The position numbers and the translations under genes are program-made. Below the pieces are notes generated by a model. It ran no database searches, was not told the DNA's origin, and worked only from the letters and a program-made list of their open reading frames with translations. Shown here piece after piece: positions 15,327 to 24,087 of a DNA stretch of 32,929 nucleotides (position 1 is the first letter of the stretch; each line of letters begins with the position of its first letter). The stretch comes from JAILZP01 sp037444185 (GTDB lineage: Bacteria > Bacillota > Desulfotomaculia > Desulfotomaculales > Desulfocucumaceae). The stretch is taken from contig JBBIMW010000026.1 of assembly GCA_037444185.1 (NCBI GenBank), forward strand, positions 1 to 32,929, in the 5' to 3' direction.

Positions 15327-15388
15327 AATTGCGGCAAAATTGTTTTTTGCCTGTTAAGCCCGAATCTAATGTGTATACGGGAGTGAAT

Positions 15389-16273
15389 GTGCAATTGAAC
15401 TTCCAGGAATTGATTCTGGCCCTGAATGAGTTTTGGGCCGGGCGGAACTGCATTATTCAGCAGCCATATGACTTGGAGAAAGGAGCGGGGACGATGAACC
15501 CGGCCACCTTCCTCAGGGTCCTGGGGCCGGAGCCCTGGCGGGTGGCTTATGTTGAGCCTTCCCGCCGGCCTACGGACGGCAGGTATGGAGAAAATCCCAA
15601 CCGCCTGCAGCACTATTACCAGTACCAGGTGATTCTGAAGCCTTCTCCGGATGATGTTTTGGAGGTGTACCTGGACAGCCTGAGGGCTATCGCCATAAAC
15701 CCGGAGGCCCACGACATACGCTTTGTGGAGGACAACTGGGAATCCCCCACCCTGGGCGCTTGGGGATTGGGCTGGGAGGTTTGGCTGGACGGCATGGAGA
15801 TCACTCAGTTCACTTACTTTCAGCAGTGCGGCGGCATAGACTGCCGGCCGGTTCCGGCGGAGATCACCTACGGTCTGGAAAGGTTGGCCATGTTTATCCA
15901 GGAAAAGGACAGCGTATTTGACATTGAATGGGTGGACGGAATCACCTATGGAGATGTCCATCACCGGGGGGAGGTGGAGCACTCCCGCTATAACTTTGAA
16001 GAAGCCGATACCGGAATGCTGTTCAGGATGTTTGAAACATACGAAGGAGAGGCCCTGAGGGTTATAGAGCGCGGTCTGGTGCTGCCGGCTTACGACTATG
16101 TTCTCAAGTGCTCCCACACTTTCAACATGCTGGACGCCAGGGGAGCCATCAGTGTTACCGAGAGGACCGGGTTCATTCACAGGGTCAGGGGCCTTGCCCG
16201 GAATTGCGCCGAAGCCTATGTAAAGCAGCGCGAGACAATGGGTTATCCACTGTTGAAGGCAAAGGAGGCATAG
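15389..16273 (+). CDS. glyQ: glycyl-tRNA synthetase alpha subunit
   Basis: This is the catalytic alpha chain of the bacterial alpha2-beta2 glycyl-tRNA synthetase, which charges tRNA-Gly. The family start LNFQELILALNEFWAGRNC, then IIQQPYDLEKGAGTMNPATF, RVAYVEPSRRPTDGRYGENP and FTYFQQCGGIDCRPVPAEIT, are all present. Start GTG 15389 is preferred, with GGGAG nearby; the frame is open upstream into the T-box terminator, which cannot be coding. Length 294 aa is normal. It is controlled by the T-box leader and co-transcribed with glyS five bases downstream. Confidence 0.96.
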   Translation: MQLNFQELILALNEFWAGRNCIIQQPYDLEKGAGTMNPATFLRVLGPEPWRVAYVEPSRRPTDGRYGENPNRLQHYYQYQVILKPSPDDVLEVYLDSLRAIAINPEAHDIRFVEDNWESPTLGAWGLGWEVWLDGMEITQFTYFQQCGGIDCRPVPAEITYGLERLAMFIQEKDSVFDIEWVDGITYGDVHHRGEVEHSRYNFEEADTGMLFRMFETYEGEALRVIERGLVLPAYDYVLKCSHTFNMLDARGAISVTERTGFIHRVRGLARNCAEAYVKQRETMGYPLLKAKEA

Positions 16274-16277
16274 ATGA

Positions 16278-18359
16278 ATGAGGGACTTCTTACTGGAGAT
16301 AGGCACAGAGGAAATGCCGGCCCGCTTTATTGGGCCCGCCCTTCAGCAGATGAAGGAGTTGGCCGTTAACCTGTTCAGCGAAAGGAGAATTGATTATGAC
16401 GGGGTGCAGGTGGCGGGCACGCCAAGGCGCATGGCCCTGTATCTGACCGGCATTGCGGAAAGCCAGGGCCCTCTGGTGAGGGAGGTTAAGGGGCCGGCCC
16501 TGAAGGTGGCATATAACGCCGCCGGTGAGCCTACACCTGCGGTGCTTGGATTTGTCAGGAGCCAGGGGGTGGGGCTATCGGACCTGGTGGTGAAGCCGGT
16601 GGGGCCGGTGGAATATCTTTTTGTCCGGAAGATGGATCAGGGGAGGCCTACGGCCCTGGTGCTGGCAGAGATTTGTCCGGCCTTGGTGACGGGATTGCAT
16701 TTTCCCAAGCCCATGCGCTGGGGGGACATGGATTTCAGGTTTGCCAGGCCCATCCGGTGGCTGGTGGCCCTTTACGGCGAAGAGGTGATTGAATTCACCC
16801 TGGCCGGACTGGAATCGGGCAGGACATCTCCGGGACACCGTTTTTTGAGCCGGGACCTTTGCAGTCTGAACCGGGCCGGGGATTATTTCATTGAAATGAA
16901 AAAGGTTTATGTGGTGGTCGACCCGGGGGAAAGGAAGGACATCATCCGCCGTCAGGTGGCGGCCACAGCCCGGGACGCCGGAGGAACGGTGGAGGAAAAC
17001 GAAGATCTGCTGGACGAAGTGAACAACCTGGTGGAATATCCCACCGCCTTCGCCGGGAGTTTCGACCCGGCCTACCTGAGGTTGCCCAAAGAAGTGCTGG
17101 TGACGGTGATGCGGGAGCACCAGAGGTATTTTCCCGTGGTGGGAGAAAATGGAAAGCTCCTGCCGAAGTTCATCGGAGTTCGCAATGGCGTTTCCGAAAA
17201 TATAGACACCGTGCGGCTGGGCAATGAAAAGGTGATCCGGGCCAGATTGGCCGATGCGGCGTTTTTCCTGGATGAGGATCTGAAACAGCCCCTGGCCGAG
17301 AAGGCCGGCGCACTGAAAAAAATAGTCTGGCAGGAAGGTCTGGGCACGGTGTACGACAAGGCGGAGAGGGTAACAAGTCTGGCGGTTTTTATCGGAGAAA
17401 GGCTGGGCGCCGGGGAGGAACTGGCGGCCGTATTGCGGAGGGCAGGAAGTATTTGCAAGGTCGATTTGGTGACCGGCATGGTTTACGAATTCCCGGAACT
17501 CCAGGGGATTATGGGCAGGGAGTACGCCCTGCGGTGGGGGGAAGACCCCGGTGTGGCCCTGGCCATATTTGAGCATTATCTGCCCCGCTTTGCCGGGGAC
17601 GTGCTTCCGTCTACACCGGCGGGGAGAATTTTGAGCCTGGCGGACAAATTCGATACACTGGCGGGCTGTTTCGCCTCGGGCATTCAGCCCACCGGGTCCC
17701 AGGATCCTTATGCTCTCCGTCGCCAGGCCCTCGGTATCGGACACATCATACTGGATGGGGAACTGGTGCTCTCGATCAAGGAACTCGTCTTAAAGGCCTA
17801 TGATGGATATGTCGGCATGGCACCTTTGAAGGTTGACCCGGATACTGTGCTGAGGGACATTGACGAGTTTTTCAGACAGCGGATCCGGGGAATATTGATG
17901 GATCGTGGCTACGCCTACGACATTGTGGACGCAGTGCTTTCGGCGGGTGCCGATGACATGCTGGGGGCGGTTAAGAGAGTGGAGGCGCTGGACAGTTTCC
18001 GGCAGGAGCCGGCCTTTGACGCGGTGATTACCGCATTCAACAGGGCCAACAATCTATCCAGGAAATTTGAAGGCCTTTCGGTTTCTGCGCACCTCCTGCA
18101 GCACGATGCCGAGCGGAAACTGTTCCAATGCCTTGAGGTTGTGCAAAAAGATGTCCGGAAACTGCTGGCCGGGAGGGATTACGCCGGGGCCTTGCGCTGC
18201 ATGGCGGCCCTGAGGGAACCGGTGGACAGTTTTTTTGACGCCGTGATGGTTATGGTGGACGACGGGAAAATTCGCCACAACCGGCTGGCGATATTGAAAA
18301 ACGTAGCCCTGTTAACGTCGCCGCTGGCCGACCTGGAAAGAATCGTGGTGACAGGATAA
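16278..18359 (+). CDS. glyS: glycyl-tRNA synthetase beta subunit
   Basis: The beta chain of heterotetrameric glycyl-tRNA synthetase recognises tRNA and includes an HD-like domain and a C-terminal anticodon-binding domain. The N-terminus DFLLEIGTEEMPARFIGPAL is diagnostic, as are PTRMALY-like TPRRMALYLTG, FPKPMRWGD and PVVGENGKLLPKFIGVRNG. FELQGIMG-like PELQGIMGREYAL and QPTGSQDPYALRRQALGI mark the later domains. Length 693 aa is standard. ATG 16278 follows AAAGGAGG located at the end of glyQ. No terminator is evident before the next promoter. Confidence 0.96.
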   Translation: MRDFLLEIGTEEMPARFIGPALQQMKELAVNLFSERRIDYDGVQVAGTPRRMALYLTGIAESQGPLVREVKGPALKVAYNAAGEPTPAVLGFVRSQGVGLSDLVVKPVGPVEYLFVRKMDQGRPTALVLAEICPALVTGLHFPKPMRWGDMDFRFARPIRWLVALYGEEVIEFTLAGLESGRTSPGHRFLSRDLCSLNRAGDYFIEMKKVYVVVDPGERKDIIRRQVAATARDAGGTVEENEDLLDEVNNLVEYPTAFAGSFDPAYLRLPKEVLVTVMREHQRYFPVVGENGKLLPKFIGVRNGVSENIDTVRLGNEKVIRARLADAAFFLDEDLKQPLAEKAGALKKIVWQEGLGTVYDKAERVTSLAVFIGERLGAGEELAAVLRRAGSICKVDLVTGMVYEFPELQGIMGREYALRWGEDPGVALAIFEHYLPRFAGDVLPSTPAGRILSLADKFDTLAGCFASGIQPTGSQDPYALRRQALGIGHIILDGELVLSIKELVLKAYDGYVGMAPLKVDPDTVLRDIDEFFRQRIRGILMDRGYAYDIVDAVLSAGADDMLGAVKRVEALDSFRQEPAFDAVITAFNRANNLSRKFEGLSVSAHLLQHDAERKLFQCLEVVQKDVRKLLAGRDYAGALRCMAALREPVDSFFDAVMVMVDDGKIRHNRLAILKNVALLTSPLADLERIVVTG

Positions 18360-18385
18360 TATCGGCTTTAACTTTCGAAAACGTC

Positions 18386-18414
18386 TTGAAGGTGTAATTA
18401 AAAGTAAATATAAT
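18386..18414 (+). promoter_or_regulatory. sigma-A promoter of the ccpN-like gene
   Basis: TTGAAG (18386-18391) and a consensus TATAAT (18409-18414) are 17 bases apart. Downstream, at 18429-18447, ATGCT and AGCAT form an interrupted inverted repeat (9-base spacer), and ATATGC recurs at about 18454. Either could be an operator for autoregulation. Confidence 0.75.
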
Positions 18415-18476
18415 ATATAATATTGAATATGCTTGCAATATTAGCATGACACATATGCTCTTAAGGGGCGATTTAA

Positions 18477-19115
18477 TTGGAATTCACCAAGCGGCAGGAG
18501 GCCATTGTGGAAATTGTCAAACAGCAGGGCCCCATTACCGGGGAGCAGATTGCCGAAAAATTGTCACTGACCAGGGCCACTTTGAGACCGGACATGGCCA
18601 TTTTGACTATGTCCGGGATACTGGGGGCGCGCCCCAGGGTGGGCTATTTTTACAGCGGTAAGGTTCCCGACAGAATGGTGGCCGAAAGGCTTCATAAAAT
18701 AAAGGTGGGGGCTGTTAAGTCGGTGCCCGTGGTGGTCAATGAGAAGTGCACTGTTTACGACGCAGTGGTCACCATGTTTACAGAAGATGTGGGTACGCTG
18801 TTTGTGGTCAGGGACGGCGGTTTCCTGGAGGGGGTGATCTCCCGCAAGGACCTGCTGAAGATAACCCTGGGCGGACATGATATTCACAAGCTTCCGGTTG
18901 GGGTGGTGATGACCAGAATGCCCAATATAGTCTACACCAACCAGGAAGAGCCGGTCTGGACGGCGGGCAAAAAGCTTTTGACCCACGAGATAGACGCCAT
19001 GCCGGTGATCCGGGAGAAAGAAATGCCGGAGGGCGGGAAAGGATTGGAAGTGGTGGGCCGGCTGAGCAAAACCAATATAACCAGGTTCTTTGTGGAGTTG
19101 GGTGAAGACAGCTGA
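18477..19115 (+). CDS. ccpN: CcpN-like transcriptional regulator (winged HTH plus CBS pair)
   Basis: This DNA-binding repressor of the CcpN/YqzB family controls gluconeogenic genes in B. subtilis in response to nucleotide status. Residues 1-60 form a winged helix-turn-helix (RQEAIVEIVKQQGPITGEQI, LSLTRATLRPDMAIL). Two CBS motifs follow, at about 78-140 (VNEKCTVYDAVVTMFTEDVG, VISRKDLLKI) and 145-205 (VMTRMPNIVYTNQEEPVWTA, DAMPVIRE). Start TTG 18477 is preceded by AAGGGGCG. Length 212 aa matches. It lies upstream of yqfL as in B. subtilis, and here ppdK follows, so it may regulate pyruvate/PEP interconversion. The exact targets are inferred. Confidence 0.9.
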   Translation: MEFTKRQEAIVEIVKQQGPITGEQIAEKLSLTRATLRPDMAILTMSGILGARPRVGYFYSGKVPDRMVAERLHKIKVGAVKSVPVVVNEKCTVYDAVVTMFTEDVGTLFVVRDGGFLEGVISRKDLLKITLGGHDIHKLPVGVVMTRMPNIVYTNQEEPVWTAGKKLLTHEIDAMPVIREKEMPEGGKGLEVVGRLSKTNITRFFVELGEDS

Positions 19116-19135
19116 AACAATCGCAATAATTGTTG

Positions 19136-19170
19136 TTGACTGCTGACGACTTACAGCCGGCGACTGAATA
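19136..19170 (+). repeat. degenerate 7-nt-phased repeat block
   Basis: TTGACTG, CTGACGA, CTTACAG, CCGGCGA and CTGAATA are five in-phase heptamers occupying the ccpN-yqfL spacer and ending just before the yqfL ribosome binding site. Confidence 0.55.
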
Positions 19171-19185
19171 AAGGGGGAGGTTACA

Positions 19186-20019
19186 ATAGGCGCTGAAAAA
19201 AAGTCCAGGCCCGTAGTATACATTATATCCGACTCAATCGGTGAAACCGCCGAGCTGGTAACCAGGGCGGCGGCCAGCCAGTTTGACGGCGGCACTGTGG
19301 ATATAAGAAGGGTACCATACGTCAACGAAGTCGAGGAGATCCCCGAAATTGTGGAAGAGGCCAGCGCCTTCAACAGCGTTATAGCCTACACCTTGGTGCT
19401 GCCGGGATTGAGGGAGATCCTGGTCCGGGAGGCCGCCAAGTACAATATAATAACCGTTGACATTATGACCCCCATGCTGGATGCCCTGACCATGGCCGAG
19501 GGCAGGTCCCCCAAGCTGGAGCCGGGACTGGTCAGGAAAATGGACGAAGAGTATTTCCGCAAGGTGGAGGCCATTGAATTCGCCGTAAAATATGACGATG
19601 GCAAGGATCCCCGGGGAATCAGCAAGGCCGATCTGATCATCATCGGCGTTAGCAGGACTTCCAAGACGCCACTGTGTATGTATCTGGCCCATAAAAGGCT
19701 GAAGGTGGCCAATGTGCCGCTGGTGCCGGAGGTGGCGCCGCCGGAGGAGATTTTCAAACTCCCGCCGCATAAGTTGATCGGGCTGACCATCAGGCCCAAC
19801 CAGCTCAATGAAATAAGAAGGGAGAGGCTCAAAACGCTGGGACTCACATCAGACGCCGACTACGCCAGCGTGGACAGGATCCTGAAGGAACTGGAACACT
19901 CCGAGGATATTATGAGAAGAGCCGGCTGCTCGGTGATTGACGTCACCAATAAAGCAGTGGAAGAAACGGCCAGCAGGGTTCTGGAGATTTATTACAGAGG
20001 TGAAAGGCATGGCAAGTAA
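19186..20019 (+). CDS. yqfL: pyruvate, phosphate dikinase regulatory protein (apparent ATA start)
   Basis: This bifunctional ADP-dependent kinase and Pi-dependent phosphorylase switches PPDK off and on by acting on its active-site threonine. The N-terminal family signature VVYIISDSIGETAELVTRAA and the P-loop GVSRTSKTPLCMYLAHK (about residues 153-170) are present. The frame is open from 19168, but it contains no ATG, GTG or TTG before GTG 19297, which would delete the conserved SDSIGETAE segment. An excellent site GGGGGAGG (19173-19180) stands 5 bases ahead of ATA 19186, giving 277 aa, close to the family norm of about 270. It overlaps ppdK by 11 bases. A sequencing error at the start codon is the alternative. 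Confidence 0.9.
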   Translation: MGAEKKSRPVVYIISDSIGETAELVTRAAASQFDGGTVDIRRVPYVNEVEEIPEIVEEASAFNSVIAYTLVLPGLREILVREAAKYNIITVDIMTPMLDALTMAEGRSPKLEPGLVRKMDEEYFRKVEAIEFAVKYDDGKDPRGISKADLIIIGVSRTSKTPLCMYLAHKRLKVANVPLVPEVAPPEEIFKLPPHKLIGLTIRPNQLNEIRRERLKTLGLTSDADYASVDRILKELEHSEDIMRRAGCSVIDVTNKAVEETASRVLEIYYRGERHGK

Positions 20020-22654
20020 AAAGTACGTCTACCGGTTTGAAGAGGGAAGGGCGGACATGAGGGAACTGCTGGGCGGCAAGGGAGCCAACCTGGCTGAAAT
20101 GACCCGCATAGGCATCCCGGTTCCTCCGGGATTCTGCATCACTACTGAAGCCTGCAAGGAATTCTACGTCGAAGACAGGAAATTTCCTCCCGGGATGGAG
20201 GAGCAGGTCCGGGAAGAAATTAAAAATCTTGAACAAAAAACCGGCAAAAAATTCGGCGAGCCGGAAAACCCACTGCTGGTAAGCATCAGGTCCGGGGCTC
20301 CGGTTTCTATGCCGGGCATGATGGACACCGTTTTAAACCTGGGCCTGAACGACCGGACCGTGGAGGGACTGGCCGCCGGCACCGGGGACCGGAGGTTTGT
20401 CTACGACTGCTACCGGCGGTTGCTGAACATGTTTGGCGATGTGGTGCTGGGCATCGACCACCAGAAATTTGAGCGTTTACTGGAGATGCAGAAGGACAAG
20501 AGGGATGTTGCGTTCGACCACCAACTGGACGCCGGAGACTGGGAGGAGGTGGCCCGGGAATACAAGCGGCTCATCGAGCGGGAGACCAGAAAGCCCTTCC
20601 CCCAAGACCCCGTGGAACAGCTGTTCATGGCCATATATGCGGTATTCAACTCCTGGAATAATGAACGGGCAAAAATATACAGGAAAATAAATAAAATCCC
20701 CGACAACCTTGGAACCGCGGTCAATGTGCAGTTGATGGTCTTCGGCAACATGGGCGATGACAGCGGTACCGGGGTGGCCTTTACCAGGGATCCCTCCACG
20801 GGAGTCAATCAGTTGTATGGTGAATATTTGATCAACGCCCAGGGTGAGGATGTGGTGGCCGGTATAAGGACGCCCCGGCCCATTTCCTCCTTGGCCCTGG
20901 AGATGCCCGACGTATACAGTCAATTTGCAAACACCTGCCAGCTGCTGGAGAAGCACTACAGGAATATGCAGGACATAGAGTTCACCATAGAGCGGGGCGC
21001 GCTTTACATGCTCCAGACCAGGACCGGCAAGAGAACCGCCCAGGCCGCCATCAAAATAGCGGTGGACATGGTGAAGCAGGGGCTGATTACCAAGGAGGAG
21101 GCCATCCTGCGGGTGGATCCGGCCCAGCTGGATCAGATGTTACACCGCCGCATCGACCACACGGCCAAGCTCGATGTGGTGGCCACCGGCTTGCCGGCTT
21201 CGCCGGGCGCCGCTTCGGGCAGAATTGTATTTGATGCCGACGAGGCGGATTCAGCTTTCCAGGAGGGCAAAAAAGTCATATTGGTGCGTACCGAAACCAC
21301 CCCCGACGATATACACGGCATTGTTGCCGCCCAGGGAATACTTACTTCCCGGGGGGGGATGACCAGCCATGCTGCGGTGGTGGCCAGGGGCATGGGCAAG
21401 CCGTGCGTGTGCGGCTGCGAGGCCCTGCGTATCGATTACGAGGAAGGTTTTTTTACCGTTGACAGCCTGGTGTTCAGGAAGGGGGACCTGATTTCCATCG
21501 ACGGGTCCACAGGCCAGGTCATCAGGGGGCAGGTGCCCATGGTGGATCCGGAATTATCGGATGAATTCAGGGAGATATTGATGTGGGCTGATGAAATCCG
21601 CACACTGGGGGTCAGGGCGAACGCCGACAATCCCGAGGATTCAGGCAAGGCCCGGGAGTTTGGTGCCGAGGGCATAGGGCTGACCAGAACGGAGCATATG
21701 TTCATGGCCCAGGACAGACTGCCCATTGTTCAGAAAATGATTCTGGCCGCCAGTCCCCAGGAGCGGGCCGAAGCACTGGATCAGTTGTTGCCTATGCAGC
21801 GGGGGGACTTCTACGGCATTTTCAAGGTCATGGAGGGCCTGCCGGTTACCATCAGGCTTTTGGACCCGCCCCTGCACGAGTTCCTGCCCGACGCCGAGGA
21901 ACTGGCCGTGGAAATCGCCCGCCTGCGGCTTACCGGGGACAGGCCGGAGGAATTGGCGGAAAAAGAGGAACTGATGCGGAAGGTGAGAAACCTGTCTGAA
22001 TTCAATCCGATGCTGGGGCACAGGGGATGCCGGCTGGGCATAACCTTCCCCGAGGTATATAAGATGCAGGCCAGGGCCATTTTCGAGGCTGTGGCCGCAC
22101 TGGTCGGCGAAGGATACAGCGTAATGCCCGAGGTGGAAATACCCCTGGTGATAGATGTCAACGAACTGGCCTACTTGAAGTCAATTATAAATCAGGTGGC
22201 CCGGGAGGTTATGGGAGAAACCGGGGTTGTATTTGAGTACACGGTGGGAACCATGATTGAAGTTCCCAGGGCGTCCCTGCTGGCCGATGAGATAGCCAGG
22301 GAGGCGGATTTCTTCTCCTTCGGGACCAACGATCTTACCCAAACCACCCTGGGATTTTCCAGAGACGACGCCGAGGGGAAATTTATGAGCGACTACCTGG
22401 ACAAAAAGATTTTGCAGGAAAACCCCTTCATTGTGCTCGATCGCAGAGGTGTGGGGAAACTTATGGAGATGACCGTTGAACTGGGAAGAAAAACCAAACC
22501 GGATCTTTTGATCGGTATCTGCGGCGAGCATGGAGGGGAGCCCAGTTCCATTGAATTCTGCCACCAAGTGGGATTAAACTATGTCAGCTGCTCCCCCTTC
22601 CGGGTGCCCATAGCCAGGCTGGCTGCGGCCCAAGCCAAAATAAAGAACGGTTGA
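20009..22654 (+). CDS. ppdK: pyruvate, phosphate dikinase
   Basis: PPDK interconverts pyruvate, ATP and Pi with PEP, AMP and PPi in the cytoplasm. The N-terminal ATP-grasp part has GGKGANLAEMTRIGIPVPPG and RSGAPVSMPGMMDTVLNLG. The swivelling phosphohistidine domain has GGMTSHAAVVARGMGKPC, with catalytic His454 and regulatory Thr452. The C-terminal PEP/pyruvate barrel has FGTNDLTQTTLGFSRDD and the catalytic cysteine in GICGEHGG (about residue 838). Length 881 aa is normal. ATG 20009 lies within the end of yqfL, its dedicated regulator, with GAGGTGAAAG upstream. It is intact with no missing key residue. Confidence 0.97.
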   Translation: MASKKYVYRFEEGRADMRELLGGKGANLAEMTRIGIPVPPGFCITTEACKEFYVEDRKFPPGMEEQVREEIKNLEQKTGKKFGEPENPLLVSIRSGAPVSMPGMMDTVLNLGLNDRTVEGLAAGTGDRRFVYDCYRRLLNMFGDVVLGIDHQKFERLLEMQKDKRDVAFDHQLDAGDWEEVAREYKRLIERETRKPFPQDPVEQLFMAIYAVFNSWNNERAKIYRKINKIPDNLGTAVNVQLMVFGNMGDDSGTGVAFTRDPSTGVNQLYGEYLINAQGEDVVAGIRTPRPISSLALEMPDVYSQFANTCQLLEKHYRNMQDIEFTIERGALYMLQTRTGKRTAQAAIKIAVDMVKQGLITKEEAILRVDPAQLDQMLHRRIDHTAKLDVVATGLPASPGAASGRIVFDADEADSAFQEGKKVILVRTETTPDDIHGIVAAQGILTSRGGMTSHAAVVARGMGKPCVCGCEALRIDYEEGFFTVDSLVFRKGDLISIDGSTGQVIRGQVPMVDPELSDEFREILMWADEIRTLGVRANADNPEDSGKAREFGAEGIGLTRTEHMFMAQDRLPIVQKMILAASPQERAEALDQLLPMQRGDFYGIFKVMEGLPVTIRLLDPPLHEFLPDAEELAVEIARLRLTGDRPEELAEKEELMRKVRNLSEFNPMLGHRGCRLGITFPEVYKMQARAIFEAVAALVGEGYSVMPEVEIPLVIDVNELAYLKSIINQVAREVMGETGVVFEYTVGTMIEVPRASLLADEIAREADFFSFGTNDLTQTTLGFSRDDAEGKFMSDYLDKKILQENPFIVLDRRGVGKLMEMTVELGRKTKPDLLIGICGEHGGEPSSIEFCHQVGLNYVSCSPFRVPIARLAAAQAKIKNG

Positions 22655-22673
22655 ATGCCGGCGGGGCGTTGAA

Positions 22674-23324
22674 ATGATGGCTTTGCAGAAGAAAATACGG
22701 TTGTTTTGGGCAATAAACCTGCCCGGAGAGCTGAGGTCAAGAATCGCCCGGCTGCAAAATAGGCTGAAAAATTCCGGCGTGCGCGCCAAGTGGGTGGAAT
22801 GCCACAACCTGCACATAACGGTAAAATTTCTGGGGGATACCGATGTTGGGCTGGTGGCCCGGATTGTTGATTCAGCCGCCTCCAGCCTGAAAAGCGCAAG
22901 GCCTTTCAGGCTGGAGGCCGGCGGTCTGGGTTTTTTCCCCGGACCTGCCAATCCCAGGGTGTTGTGGGCAGGTTTGAAAGTGGAGGTATGCCCTGAACAG
23001 GAGACAGGAGGCAGGGGCGTACCTTCATCCTTTGGTGTCGCCGCACCGGGCGGCGTGGGGGCATGTCCTTTAGAAAATCTGGTCCTGACGGTGGGGGATG
23101 CCATGGCCGGCCTGGGTTTTCCCCCGGAGGGCCGCAGGTTTTTCCCTCACCTGACCCTGGCCCGGATAAAGTCCAACGCACCGGGGCTGATCGGGATTGT
23201 GGAGGCCGAGGCCGCCGGGGCGGAAATGCTGGGAAGTTTCAATGTCTCTTCGGTGGACCTGATGCACAGTGACCTCACCCCCGGGGGACCGGTGTATACA
23301 TTGCTTGCTTCCTGCAGATTTTAG
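22674..23324 (+). CDS. thpR: RNA 2',3'-cyclic phosphodiesterase (2H/LigT family)
   Basis: This is a two-histidine phosphoesterase of the LigT/ThpR family, which opens 2',3'-cyclic phosphate RNA ends. Both HxTx motifs are present: HITVKFLG (about residues 45-52) and HLTLARIK (about 160). LFWAINLPGELRSRI is the usual start. At 216 aa it is about 30 residues longer than typical members. The extra part (about residues 105-135) is Gly/Pro-rich and contains, at base level, three phased heptamers of the GACAGGA family; this looks like a repeat inserted in frame in a surface loop. It starts 19 bases after ppdK. Confidence 0.88.
   Translation: MMALQKKIRLFWAINLPGELRSRIARLQNRLKNSGVRAKWVECHNLHITVKFLGDTDVGLVARIVDSAASSLKSARPFRLEAGGLGFFPGPANPRVLWAGLKVEVCPEQETGGRGVPSSFGVAAPGGVGACPLENLVLTVGDAMAGLGFPPEGRRFFPHLTLARIKSNAPGLIGIVEAEAAGAEMLGSFNVSSVDLMHSDLTPGGPVYTLLASCRF
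22998..23018 (+). repeat. GACAGGA-type heptamer repeat inside thpR
   Basis: CAGGAGA, CAGGAGG and CAGGGGC are three in-phase units, rotations of the heptamers seen at 9993-10030. Three units make 21 bases, so the reading frame is kept. They fall in the extra loop of thpR. Confidence 0.6.
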
Positions 23325-23428
23325 CTTATGTTGCATTATTCGCCGGCTTTTCTATTTCGGCTCCCCGTTTTTATCGTTTCAGGGTTCTTTACACACACTT
23401 AGGGACATAAAAATAAACTACCGCGTGG

Positions 23429-23434
23429 TATAAT
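23429..23434 (+). promoter_or_regulatory. extended -10 promoter element
   Basis: TATAAT is preceded by TGG (TGnTATAAT), with no convincing -35 box. Its predicted start near 23441 almost coincides with ATG 23442, which supports the downstream ATG 23463 as the true start of the next gene. Confidence 0.55.
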
Positions 23435-23462
23435 CTAAAAAATGCGGGAAGAGGTTTTGCCG

Positions 23463-24077
23463 ATGCTGTTTGTGGTTTTAAACGGAAGCCCCCGTACGGA
23501 GGGCAATACTGCTGTGATGCTGGCCGAGGTGCGGCGCGTATTTGAATCAATGGGGGCCGGGACGGTGTTTATAAACGTGTTTGAGGTGCTGGCCGATGTG
23601 AAGACACCTTTTTGTCAGGCATGTTCAAATCCATGCAGCGGCCGGTGCTATGCCGGCACCAGGCTGGAAGAGGCTTACGGACTGCTGGCCAGGGCCGACG
23701 GCATTATCATGGGCAGCCCCGTTTATTTTTGTACCGTTTCCGGGCAGATGAAGGCCTTCTGGGATAAAACCAGGCTATTGCGAAACAAAAAGGCTCTATT
23801 GAATACAGTGGGGGGTGCCCTGGCGGTGGGAGGTTCCCGCTTTGGCGGTCAGGAAACGACCCTGAGGGCTATGCACGATATTATGCTTTGCCACGGAATG
23901 ACGGTGGTGGGCGACGGTTTTTATGAAGCAGACTGCGGACATCATGGGGCTTGCGCCCAGGGACCGTCCGCGGAGGATCAGGCAGGGCTTAAAAGGGTGG
24001 CCATACTGGCCAGGAGGGTATACGAGGTGGCCGGGGCAACACGCCATATAAGGGTTGCCCGGGCAACAGCCGGCTGA
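23463..24077 (+). CDS. flavodoxin-fold NAD(P)H-dependent FMN reductase / iron-sulfur flavoprotein-like
   Basis: This 204-residue protein has a flavodoxin-like FMN-binding fold. The phosphate-binding loop NGSPRTEGNTA is at residues 8-18. GIIMGSPVYFCTVSGQMKAFWDKT matches the second flavin-contact region of this reductase family. FCQACSNPCSGRCY (about residues 45-58) has four closely spaced cysteines that could bind a metal or iron-sulfur cluster, as in archaeal and clostridial iron-sulfur flavoproteins. The later part (CGHHGACAQGPS) adds Cys/His residues. Start ATG 23463 is chosen for its GAAGAGG site. It has its own promoter and terminator. The electron partner is unknown. Confidence 0.85.
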   Translation: MLFVVLNGSPRTEGNTAVMLAEVRRVFESMGAGTVFINVFEVLADVKTPFCQACSNPCSGRCYAGTRLEEAYGLLARADGIIMGSPVYFCTVSGQMKAFWDKTRLLRNKKALLNTVGGALAVGGSRFGGQETTLRAMHDIMLCHGMTVVGDGFYEADCGHHGACAQGPSAEDQAGLKRVAILARRVYEVAGATRHIRVARATAG

Positions 24078-24087
24078 AAGAGGATCG

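Noticed and set aside
15329..15388. Upstream in-frame start for glyQ
   Set aside because: It would begin at the T-tract of the T-box terminator; homology begins at about GTG 15389.
19937..20008. Upstream in-frame start for ppdK
   Set aside because: It lies fully within yqfL in another frame and lacks a ribosome binding site; PPDK homology starts at MASKKYVYRFEEG.
23463..24077. Possible second selenoprotein in the flavoprotein gene
   Set aside because: The frame has cysteines at the expected places and no in-frame UGA before its normal end.
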